Assembly: GCA_036404255.1 (NCBI GenBank)
Contig: DASWOP010000158.1
Location: 1 to 10,819 of the forward strand
Reading direction: 5' to 3'
Origin: JARLFX01 sp036404255
GTDB taxonomy: Bacteria; Acidobacteriota; Terriglobia; Terriglobales; Acidobacteriaceae
DNA: 10,819 bases
Every line of letters starts with the position of its first letter. Within the stretch, counting starts at the first letter, position 1. The translations under genes and the position numbers were made by a program. Under the pieces are notes generated by a model. It was not told the origin of the DNA. It searched no databases and was given only the letters and a program-made list of their open reading frames with translations. Below are positions 1-6,252 of this stretch, piece after piece.

Positions 1-1796
1 TCCGGAATCGTCCCACCGTTCAGAATCGCAATCATCTTCACGCCCTGCCGCGGCGTCAGCCAGTTCCTCTGCCGGTCCCACGTAATCCGCGCCCGCAGAT
101 CGGCAAACTCATCGCTCGGATACCGTCCCGCCAGCATATCCAGCACGCCGTCAAACACTCCCTGGCTCAGCCCCGCAAACCCCGCCGCCCCGCGCACTAC
201 CCCCAGCAGCTCCGCATACGAGATGCCCACCGCCTCGTCGCCCTTCCCCTGCAGCGCGCGTTGATCCCCCCGCATCGGCGGATGCGCGATCACCGCCACC
301 ATCTGCTGCGCCAGCACGTCCAGCGGATTGCGCAGGAAGCGCGTGTGCTCCACGTGCCCCTCGTGCATCGCTCGCGTCACCGCCGCGCACGCAATCAGGT
401 CCGCCCTGTACTTCGGAAAAATAATCCCATGCGATGGCACGCCCACCTGGTGCCCCGCGCGCCCAATGCGCTGCATCCCGCTCGCCACCGAAGGCGGTGC
501 CTCGATCTGGATCACCAGATCAATCGCCCCCATATCAATACCCAGTTCCAGCGACGATGTACACACCAGCGCCTTGATGCCGCCGGCCTTCAGCATCTCT
601 TCAATCTCCGTCCTCTGCGCCGCCGCCAAAGACCCATGGTGCGCCCGAGCAATCGGCTCACCCGCCAGATCGTTCAGTGCGCCCGCCAGCCGCTCCGCCA
701 CCCGTCGCGCATTCACAAAGATCAGCGTCGATGTCCGCTCGCGAATAATCTCCAGCAGCCGCGGATGGATCGACTGCCAGATCGAAGTCCGCTTCGGCCC
801 CTGCGAAGCCGGCCCGCTCGGCATCTCCTCCGCCGCGCCCAGCTTCGCCATGTCCTCCACCGGAACCTCCACGCGAAGCTCCAGCAGCTTCCGCGCCCCG
901 GCATTCACAATCGTCACCGGCCGGAACCGCGCGCCGCCCGCACTCGTCCCCGTCTCATCCCGCACCGTCTCCATCAAACCAGCGGCAATCTTCCCGCCAG
1001 CCTCCGTCGCCTGCGGCAGCTCCGTCTCCGGCGCAACCAGCACCTCCCCCGAAGCCTCCGCCCCACCCAGGAACCGAGCCACCTCCTCCAGCGGACGTTG
1101 CGTGGCCGACAGCCCAATCCGTTGCAGCCTCCGCCCCGGATGCGTCGCGCCCACCAGCGCCTCCAGCCGCTCCAGGGAAAGCGCCATGTGCGCCCCGCGT
1201 TTTGTCGGCACCAGCGCGTGGATCTCGTCCACGATCACCGTCTCCACCGACCGCAACTGCTCCCCCGCCGCACTCGTCAGCATCAGGTACAGCGACTCCG
1301 GCGTCGTGATCAAAATCTCCCCCGGATGCCGGTTGAACCGCGCCCTCTCCCGCGGTGCCGTGTCCCCCGTCCGCACGCTGATCTCCGGCGTCCTGAACTC
1401 CACCCCGTTCCGCTTCGCCAGATTCGCAATCCCCGCCAGCGGCGAGCGCAGATTCCGCTCCACATCCACCGCCAGCGCCTTCAACGGCGAAAGATACACC
1501 ACCCGGCATCCACTCGGAGCCTCCCCCATCGGAGTCCGCAGCATCAGCTTATCCAGGCACCACAGGAATGCCGTCAGCGTCTTGCCCGTCCCCGTCGGAG
1601 CCAGGATCAGCGTAGACTCGCCCCGCGCAATCGCCGGCCAACCCTCCACCTGCGGTGCCGTCGGCTCGTCAAACACCTCCCGGAACCACTGCGCCGTAAT
1701 CGGATGAAACAGCCCCAGCGCCGCATCCGCCGCACTCCCCGCCGCCGCTGCTTTGGTCTTCTTTGTCCCCATCCGCGCCATCGCCCGCCTATCCAT
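1..1796 (-). CDS. lhr: Lhr-type ATP-dependent helicase (N-terminal part, runs off the left edge)
   Basis: Superfamily 2 nucleic-acid helicase of the Lhr (large helicase-related) family, which acts in the cytoplasm in DNA repair or nucleic-acid remodelling. Translating the minus strand gives an unbroken frame of about 598 codons. In order it shows Walker A APTGTGKT (residues 66-73), the DEIH Walker B box (190-193), motif III SAT (230-232), and a second RecA domain with TSSLELGIDMG and the motif VI block QRIGRAGH (IGRAGH at 444-449). The beginning of the following winged-helix region comes next. The wording VDEIHALVPTKRGAH is typical of Lhr rather than of the shorter ligase-associated DEXH helicases. 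The C-terminal part lies outside the window, so Lhr-Core cannot be told from full-length Lhr (~1500 aa). The start is uncertain: an in-frame TGA lies one codon before the ATG at 1796, that ATG lacks a clear ribosome site, and ATGs at 1781 and 1772 are alternatives. Codons end mostly in G. Confidence 0.93.
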   Translation of the reverse strand, partial: MDRRAMARMGTKKTKAAAAGSAADAALGLFHPITAQWFREVFDEPTAPQVEGWPAIARGESTLILAPTGTGKTLTAFLWCLDKLMLRTPMGEAPSGCRVVYLSPLKALAVDVERNLRSPLAGIANLAKRNGVEFRTPEISVRTGDTAPRERARFNRHPGEILITTPESLYLMLTSAAGEQLRSVETVIVDEIHALVPTKRGAHMALSLERLEALVGATHPGRRLQRIGLSATQRPLEEVARFLGGAEASGEVLVAPETELPQATEAGGKIAAGLMETVRDETGTSAGGARFRPVTIVNAGARKLLELRVEVPVEDMAKLGAAEEMPSGPASQGPKRTSIWQSIHPRLLEIIRERTSTLIFVNARRVAERLAGALNDLAGEPIARAHHGSLAAAQRTEIEEMLKAGGIKALVCTSSLELGIDMGAIDLVIQIEAPPSVASGMQRIGRAGHQVGVPSHGIIFPKYRADLIACAAVTRAMHEGHVEHTRFLRNPLDVLAQQMVAVIAHPPMRGDQRALQGKGDEAVGISYAELLGVVRGAAGFAGLSQGVFDGVLDMLAGRYPSDEFADLRARITWDRQRNWLTPRQGVKMIAILNGGTIP

Positions 1797-1882
1797 CTGT
1801 CAGCATAAAGCTTGGATGCCGCAAACGCATGTGGGTCCTGCAGCACGCCGTTTTTGTTTGGCTTCTTCGCCATTCACGCCCG

Positions 1883-1887
1883 CCTCC
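1883..1887 (-). promoter_or_regulatory. Strong Shine-Dalgarno ahead of an out-of-frame ATG upstream of lhr
   Basis: On the minus strand GGAGG is followed after 9 bases by an ATG at 1873, the best ribosome site in this area. The frame it opens (1873 down to 1607) begins MAKKPNKNGVLQDPHAF but is not the helicase frame. It overlaps the helicase by about 190 bases and then turns into arginine-rich shadow sequence. Either lhr starts here and a one- or two-base indel separates the frames, or this is a short leader ORF coupled to lhr. Confidence 0.45.
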
Positions 1888-1936
1888 GTAATGAAGGAAG
1901 GATCCTGCCATGCAACGATCATGCGTAGAAAAAAAT

Positions 1937-1973
1937 TTGAGTTGTCCTTCTGATTGTTGAGTTGTCCTTCTGA
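1937..1973. repeat. Direct repeat of 17 bases, two copies, in the lhr-tetR spacer
   Basis: TTGAGTTGTCCTTCTGA occurs at 1937-1953 and again at 1957-1973, a 20-base period. The second copy runs on into 'gctcatcgaagaatctcaaatct', split here as gctcatcgaagaatc and tcaaatct. This resembles a decayed version of the 'tgtcattccgaagcgcagc...ggaatct' repeat found near 9540-9620. The rest of 1797-2210 lies between the 5' end of lhr and the 3' end of tetR. I see no convincing gene in it: the 88-codon frame 1954-2220 reads through the repeat and overlaps the tetR end. Confidence 0.6.
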
Positions 1974-2210
1974 GCTCATCGAAGAATCTCAAATCTCCAC
2001 CCAACCACGGCGGACGCGCGACGTGCGCAAATCTCGCCAAGCCACCAATCCGCAGAAGCCACCACCAGTTTCAATCGAGTCATTCCGCAACTCTATGTTG
2101 GACCCCAGCTCATTGCTGGTGCGACTTTCGAATACTCGACCAGCCGGGGGGAACTCACACCCAATTCAGTCAACCCCAGGCGAGTTTCTCGTTCCTGATC
2201 CAATCTTTTC

Positions 2211-2843
2211 TCAGGCGTAAGGCGTGCCTGCCATCGCAGCTTTTACGCCGGCGGTTCCCTTATCAACAACGGTCAGAAATGCGGCTCTCGCTTTCTTTGC
2301 ATTTTGAGTATTTCGAAAGATCTGGTGAGCCTGGATGAAGGCCACAGTCCACGTCGCCAGCAGTAAATCGGCTGCCAGATGAGCATCGGGATCAATAGGT
2401 TTTCGCCCTACACATGCAGAGAGTGCCTCTGTTAGAAGTTGCGCGAGTTCATCCCGTATCGCCCTGGCCCGAGCCATGAGTGTGTCGCTGCGCCTGACCG
2501 TCTCGATAAAGTCCTGACTCCTGGCAGAAAATTCCAGGTATGGGACCTGTTCTGCAACCAGCCGATGAACGAGCAGACGCAGTGTCTCGATTGGAGCGAT
2601 CTGGGGATCGCGTTGCCGCAAGGCTTCGCGCAGTACCTCGCGGCCCTCTTCATCGCGATCAAAGAACATATCCTCCTTGCGGGGAAAATAGTTGAACACC
2701 GTCATCCGCCCAACATCGGCGGCTGCCGCGATCTCATCCACCGTCACATTCTCGAAACCTCGCTCCAGGAAAAGGCGGTCGGCAACGACCGAGATAGCTC
2801 GTCTTGTGGCGAGACGCTTACGGGAACGACGGTCGGATGGCAT
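2211..2843 (-). CDS. TetR/AcrR-family transcriptional repressor
   Basis: DNA-binding one-component regulator of 210 aa, the usual TetR length. The N-terminal helix-turn-helix is at about residues 34-53 (VTVDEIAAAADVGRMTVFNY), followed by the typical FPRKEDMFFDRDEEGREVL segment. The rest is a divergent, mostly helical ligand-binding and dimerisation domain. I start it at the ATG at 2843 because AAGGAG lies 9 bases upstream (2853-2858). An in-frame ATG at 2882 would add 13 residues but would read through the operator repeat and lacks this spacing. It is divergent from the oxidoreductase-MFS pair and shares their 102-base promoter region, the standard arrangement for a local repressor. The N-terminal similarity is to AcrR-type regulators generally, not specifically to tetracycline TetR, so the inducer cannot be named. 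Codon use is more mixed than in lhr or the right-hand genes. Confidence 0.92.
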   Translation of the reverse strand: MPSDRRSRKRLATRRAISVVADRLFLERGFENVTVDEIAAAADVGRMTVFNYFPRKEDMFFDRDEEGREVLREALRQRDPQIAPIETLRLLVHRLVAEQVPYLEFSARSQDFIETVRRSDTLMARARAIRDELAQLLTEALSACVGRKPIDPDAHLAADLLLATWTVAFIQAHQIFRNTQNAKKARAAFLTVVDKGTAGVKAAMAGTPYA

Positions 2844-2852
2844 GGTCAGGTA

Positions 2853-2858
2853 CTCCTT
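2853..2858 (-). promoter_or_regulatory. Ribosome binding site fixing the tetR start
   Basis: Minus-strand AAGGAG lies 9 bases ahead of the ATG at 2843. It favours the 210-residue form of the repressor over the 223-residue form that starts at 2882. Confidence 0.7.
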
Positions 2859-2868
2859 GACATATTTA

Positions 2869-2930
2869 TATACTGAGTACACAATTGAGTTCAGTGAATC
2901 TTATACTGAGTACATATTAATCTCAGTATA
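2869..2930. promoter_or_regulatory. Tandem inverted-repeat operators between tetR and the oxidoreductase gene
   Basis: The 13-mer TATACTGAGTACA occurs exactly twice, at 2869-2881 and 2902-2914, 33 bases apart. The second copy forms a perfect 9-base inverted repeat with CTCAGTATA at 2922-2930 (11-base spacer). The first pairs less perfectly with TTCAGTGAA around 2890-2898 (core ACTGA 2872-2876 / TCAGT 2891-2895). The two centres are about 32 bases, or three helical turns, apart, on the same DNA face. The block is AT-rich, lies 26 bases from the tetR ATG and 16 bases from the oxidoreductase ATG, and must also hold both promoters. No -35/-10 pair with good spacing was clear to me. Autoregulation by the neighbouring TetR protein is inferred. 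Confidence 0.75.
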
Positions 2931-2945
2931 TCGCAGGAGAAGCTC

Positions 2946-3851
2946 ATGAAAGCAGTTCAGTTCAGCGCATATGGAGGCCCGGAAGTGCTGCAGGTTGTTG
3001 AAGTTGACGAACCCCATCCAGGCTCCGGCGAGGTGCGGATTGCAGTACGTGCCGCTGGAGTCAATCCCTCGGACTGGAAAGATCGTGCCGGAGACGCCCG
3101 CGATTCTCAGCCCGTTCCTTTGCCCTCAGGCGTCGGTTTCGAAGCATCGGGCATCGTTGACGAGATCGGCGCAGGTGTTTCTAACATCTCTGCCGGAGAC
3201 GCAGTCTTCGGCTACGGAGTAAACACCGTGGCGCAATATGCGGTTCTCACCCACTGGGCTCATAAGCCCGCTAGCCTCTCGTTCGAAGTTGCCGGCGGCC
3301 TTCCCGTGATCGCCGAAACAGCCTCACGCTGCCTTGAGCAGGTGGGTGCGCAATCCGGTGAGACGCTCCTGGTGAGCGGAGCTGCCGGTGGGATTGGCTC
3401 GGCCGTAGTGCAATTTGCGCGCCTCCGTGGAATTACCGTCATCGGCACCGCGAGCGCGCAGAAGCATGAGTATTTGCGCGAGCTCGGCGCTATCCCGACG
3501 ACCTATGGCCCGGGCCTCGCGGAACGCGTGAGGAAGCTCACCCCAAAAGGCGCAGACCGGGCTCTCGATCTCGCCGGCTCGGGGATCATCCCGGAGTTGA
3601 TCGAAATCGTCGGCGATCCGTCGCGCGTTCTCTCCGCCGCGGATCTTTCGGCTCCGCAATACGGCGCGAAGTTTTGTTACGGACCTCCGAAAAATCCTGA
3701 GCGGGTCTTTACCGAAGTGGCTCAACTTTGTTCCGAGGGTCTCTTCCATTTGCATGTGGAGCAGACCTTTTCGCTTGAGCAAACAGCGCAGGCGCAGGAA
3801 CTCAGCGCCAGGGGGCACGTGACAGGCAAGCTCATTATTTCCATCGCATGA
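2946..3851 (+). CDS. NADP-dependent quinone oxidoreductase-like protein (zinc-less MDR family)
   Basis: Cytoplasmic medium-chain dehydrogenase/reductase of 301 aa in the quinone oxidoreductase (QOR) branch, which reduces quinones or activated alkenes with NADPH. The N-terminal GroES-like domain opens MKAVQFSAYGGPEVLQ and carries AAGVNPSDWKDRAG (36-49) and GFEASGIVDEIG (64-75). The Rossmann nucleotide motif SGAAGGIGSAVVQFA spans 144-158 (GAAGGIG 145-151). The C-terminus ends GHVTGKLIISIA, typical of the family. I see no catalytic or structural zinc cysteine set, which separates it from zinc alcohol dehydrogenases. AGGAGA (2935-2940) lies 5 bases before the ATG. It is the first gene of a pair: its stop overlaps the start of the MFS gene by ATGA. 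It is controlled from the operator region just upstream, presumably by the divergent TetR. The substrate is unknown; detoxification of an electrophile or quinone is an inference from the efflux partner. Confidence 0.92.
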   Translation: MKAVQFSAYGGPEVLQVVEVDEPHPGSGEVRIAVRAAGVNPSDWKDRAGDARDSQPVPLPSGVGFEASGIVDEIGAGVSNISAGDAVFGYGVNTVAQYAVLTHWAHKPASLSFEVAGGLPVIAETASRCLEQVGAQSGETLLVSGAAGGIGSAVVQFARLRGITVIGTASAQKHEYLRELGAIPTTYGPGLAERVRKLTPKGADRALDLAGSGIIPELIEIVGDPSRVLSAADLSAPQYGAKFCYGPPKNPERVFTEVAQLCSEGLFHLHVEQTFSLEQTAQAQELSARGHVTGKLIISIA

Positions 3852-5062
3852 CCCTCACAATGAACAAACCCCTTGTCGTCATCTATGCCGCAATCGGCCT
3901 CGATGCCGTTGGCATAGGCCTCATCTTCCCGATTCTCCCGCGACTGCTTGAGCAGGTGACGCACACCCAGCATGTCGCGCCCTACATCGGGATCATGACC
4001 GCGCTCTATGCGGTCATGCAGTTCATCTTCGCGCCCATGCTCGGCGCTTTGAGTGACAACCTCGGCAGACGTCCCGTGCTGCTTATCTCCCTGGCAGGTG
4101 CGGCGGTTAATTATGTCGTCATGGCGTTCGCGCCGCAGCTTTGGATGCTTGTACTCGGTCGCGCCATTGCTGGCCTGACCAGCGCCAACGTCTCCGTGGC
4201 AACGGCCTACATCACAGACATTTCGCCCGAAGACACGCGAGCCCGCCGCTTCGGCCTCTTCAACGCCATGTTTGGCGCCGGCTTCATCATCGGGCCGGTT
4301 CTCGGCGGAGTCCTCGGCGACTACTGGCTGCGGCTCCCCTTCATCGCCGCCGCCGTGCTGAACGCCTGCAATCTCCTGCTCGCGTTGTTCATGCTGCCGG
4401 AGTCTCGCACCCAGGGCCGCCAGAAGATTGATCTGGCCGCGCTCAATCCGCTCCAGCCGCTGCGTTGGGCCTTCTCGATGAAGGGGCTCCTGCCGATCGC
4501 CCTTGTGTTTTTCATCTTAAGCGCCACCGGAGAAGCCTATGGCACCTGCTGGGCACTGTGGGGCTTTGATGCGTTCCACTGGAATGGCCGCTGGATCGGC
4601 CTTTCGCTGGGCACCTTCGGCGTCTGCCAAACTCTGGCGCAGGCACTCTTGCCCGGTCCGGCCACCAAGCTGCTCGGCGACCGTGGAGCTGTTGTCGTTG
4701 GGATTGCCTGCGCCTGCGCCGCTCTTGTCGTCCTGGCATTCGCCAACCAGGGTTGGATCGTCTTCGCCATCATGCCCATCTTCGCTCTCGCTGGCATCGG
4801 CACACCAGCGCTTCAGACTCTGGGTACCCGGCAGGTTGATCCGGCTCGACAGGGCCAGTTCCAGGGCGTGCTGGCATCGGCTGTAAGCCTGGCGTCCATC
4901 GTCGCGCCGCTTGCTTTCTCCACCTTCTACTTTGTCTTTCAGAAGCAGTGGCCCGGAGCCATCTGGCTCTCCGTCGTCGTCATCTATGCAATCGCCGTCC
5001 CACTGGTTTTTCTCGCCACCCGGCCCGCCCGCCCTGCGTTAGAAGCGTCACCTTTTCAGTAG
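3848..5062 (+). CDS. TetA-like MFS exporter (TCR/Tet family)
   Basis: Inner-membrane drug:proton antiporter of the major facilitator superfamily, 404 aa, the length usual for 12-helix TetA-type pumps. It begins with the family signature LDAVGIGLIFPILPRLL (residues 18-34). Loop 2-3 carries MFS motif A, GALSDNLGRRPVLL (66-79), and helix 5 carries GAGFIIGPVLGG (143-154). The second half contains FHWNGRWIGLSLGTFGVCQTLAQAL (quoted as FHWNGRWIGLS and LGTFGVCQTLAQAL) and RQVDPARQGQFQGVLAS. These follow TetA(A)-class proteins closely in order and wording. The ATG at 3848 overlaps the stop of the upstream oxidoreductase (ATGA), which points to translational coupling. A second ATG at 3860 (MNKPLVVIYA) is a plausible alternative, since TetA proteins often start there. 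Whether tetracycline is the substrate cannot be told: the regulator is not a classical TetR(A), and many chromosomal relatives export other compounds. Confidence 0.92.
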   Translation: MTLTMNKPLVVIYAAIGLDAVGIGLIFPILPRLLEQVTHTQHVAPYIGIMTALYAVMQFIFAPMLGALSDNLGRRPVLLISLAGAAVNYVVMAFAPQLWMLVLGRAIAGLTSANVSVATAYITDISPEDTRARRFGLFNAMFGAGFIIGPVLGGVLGDYWLRLPFIAAAVLNACNLLLALFMLPESRTQGRQKIDLAALNPLQPLRWAFSMKGLLPIALVFFILSATGEAYGTCWALWGFDAFHWNGRWIGLSLGTFGVCQTLAQALLPGPATKLLGDRGAVVVGIACACAALVVLAFANQGWIVFAIMPIFALAGIGTPALQTLGTRQVDPARQGQFQGVLASAVSLASIVAPLAFSTFYFVFQKQWPGAIWLSVVVIYAIAVPLVFLATRPARPALEASPFQ

Positions 5063-5081
5063 TGGGAAGTTGACTTGTGAG

Positions 5082-5101
5082 GGAGTGATAGTCACCACTC
5101 C
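5082..5101. promoter_or_regulatory. Inverted repeat between the MFS gene and the aldo/keto reductase
   Basis: GGAGTG (5082-5087) and CACTCC (5096-5101) are perfect arms around an 8-base spacer. Nested inside is GTGA-TAG-TCAC (5085-5095). No T-run follows, so it is not a convincing terminator. TTGACT at 5070-5075 resembles a -35 box, but no -10 box sits at standard distance. It could be an operator for the reductase gene or chance. Confidence 0.35.
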
Positions 5102-5174
5102 AGGTTATGAGCAGCCCCGGAAGTTTGCCGCAGCTCCCCTCCGGCTGCATCATAGAAAGTGAGGACATTTACCC

Positions 5175-6050
5175 ATGAGCACAGTTTCCGCAGCATCCGC
5201 CGGCACCATTCAACTCGGCGACATCACCGTTAACCGCCTCGGCTACGGCGCCATGCGCATCACCGGCAAAGGCGTCTGGGGCCCGCCCGCAGATCGCACC
5301 GGCGCCCTCGCAACCCTCCGCCGCACCGTCGAACTCGGCATCAACTTCATCGACACTGCAGACTCCTACGGCCCCGACGTCTCCGAAGAGCTCATCGCCG
5401 AAGCCCTCGCCCCCTACCCCGCCGGCGTCGTCATCGCCACCAAGGGCGGATGGGAGCGCGTCGGCCCCGGCCAGTGGATCCACAACGCCAGCCCCTCCCA
5501 CCTCAAAGCCGCCGTCGAAGGCAGCCTGAAGAAGCTGCGCCTAGACCGCATCGACGTCTATCAACTCCACGTCCCCGACCCCGCCGTCTCCTTTGACGCC
5601 TCCATGGAAACCCTCGCCGCCCTCCAGCAGCAGGGCAAGATCCGCCACATCGGCCTCTCCAACGTCACCCTCGAGCACGTTGAGCGCGCCCGCAAGATCG
5701 TCCCCATCGTCTCCGTGCAAAACCGCTACAGCTTCGCCGACCGCGAGTGGGACTTCCTCCTCGACCACTGCGAAAAGAACCACATCGCCTTCATCCCCTG
5801 GGCCCCCCTCGGCCAGAACCGCAAGGCCATCGAAGTCCTGCAGCAGGTCGCGACCGAACTCCACGCCACCCCCCTGCAAGTCGCTCTCGCCTGGCTCCTC
5901 CGCCGCTCGCCCACCGTCCTGCCCATCCCCGGCACGTCGTCCGTAGCCCATCTCGATGAAAACATAGCCGCCGCCGCGCTCAAACTCCCCGACGCGATCT
6001 ACAACAAACTGGCCAGCATCAAAACACCCCCCGCCAGCCTCCGCGACTAA
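5175..6050 (+). CDS. Aldo/keto reductase
   Basis: NADPH-dependent oxidoreductase of the aldo/keto reductase superfamily, 291 aa, a cytoplasmic (beta/alpha)8 barrel reducing aldehydes or ketones to alcohols. The catalytic tetrad is readable as D60 (INFIDTADSYG), Y65, K90 (VIATKGGW) and H132 (VYQLHVPD). Other family marks are GLSNVTLEHVERA and VQNRYSFADRE in the middle, and the cofactor-binding end LPIPGTSSVAHLDENIAAA. The short, compact form resembles YajO/YdbC-type bacterial AKRs rather than KshB-type. GAGGAC ends 9 bases before the ATG. It stands 112 bases after the MFS stop and is followed at once by a strong terminator, so it is probably its own transcription unit. Codons are overwhelmingly C-ending, like the genes to the right and unlike the cassette to the left, which argues it belongs to the resident genome. 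The substrate is unknown. Confidence 0.95.
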   Translation: MSTVSAASAGTIQLGDITVNRLGYGAMRITGKGVWGPPADRTGALATLRRTVELGINFIDTADSYGPDVSEELIAEALAPYPAGVVIATKGGWERVGPGQWIHNASPSHLKAAVEGSLKKLRLDRIDVYQLHVPDPAVSFDASMETLAALQQQGKIRHIGLSNVTLEHVERARKIVPIVSVQNRYSFADREWDFLLDHCEKNHIAFIPWAPLGQNRKAIEVLQQVATELHATPLQVALAWLLRRSPTVLPIPGTSSVAHLDENIAAAALKLPDAIYNKLASIKTPPASLRD

Positions 6051-6076
6051 TCTCATCGCGCCACAGAAGTGGGTGC

Positions 6077-6106
6077 CCCGGGTCTCGCGTCTGAGACCCG
6101 GGTTTT
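6077..6106 (+). terminator. Rho-independent terminator after the aldo/keto reductase
   Basis: CCCGGGTCTC (6077-6086) and GAGACCCGGG (6093-6102) form a perfect 10-base stem with a 6-base loop, followed directly by TTTT (6103-6106). It lies 27 bases past the reductase stop. The outer bases (ccac at 6061, gtgg at 6108) could extend the fold. It would also isolate the Fe-S gene cluster that starts at 6253. Confidence 0.8.
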
Positions 6107-6252
6107 CGTGGCGGCACGATCTCCCCCCCTTGCCTTTCCCAAACCCCCACCCCAGGGACTAGAATCATACCCAACATTCCTCACCTTCCCCGGAATGCCG
6201 AAAGCACGGCGCTCATCGCAGCAAGAGAGCTTCAGCGCCCAGGGGAAGCATC
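6107..6252 (+). other. Leader region of the Fe-S/DUF362 cluster, promoter not firmly located
   Basis: This 146-base gap between terminator and GTG start must hold the cluster promoter. It contains C-runs at 6123-6128 and 6143-6147 and a -10-like TAGAAT at 6159-6164 with only a weak -35 (TCCCAA, 6136-6141) at 17 bases. AGGGGAAG at 6241-6248 is the ribosome site for the GTG at 6253. Confidence 0.3.

Noticed and set aside
261..1808. Long plus-strand open frames (261-1808 and 328-1707)
   Set aside because: They are antisense to the lhr frame, rich in R, P, S and H, and contain no recognisable domain. The minus strand carries all the helicase motifs. Strong base bias keeps the opposite strand free of stops.
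1954..2220. 88-codon plus-strand frame in the lhr-tetR spacer
   Set aside because: It begins inside the direct repeat, lacks a ribosome site, overlaps the tetR 3' end and resembles the spurious peptides made by dispersed repeats.
2946..3851. Zinc-dependent alcohol dehydrogenase
   Set aside because: The catalytic Cys/His zinc ligands and the four-cysteine structural lobe are missing; the layout fits zinc-less quinone oxidoreductases.
3848..5062. Confirmed tetracycline resistance gene
   Set aside because: Similarity to TetA is clear, but substrate specificity cannot be read from the sequence and the regulator is not the classical TetR partner.
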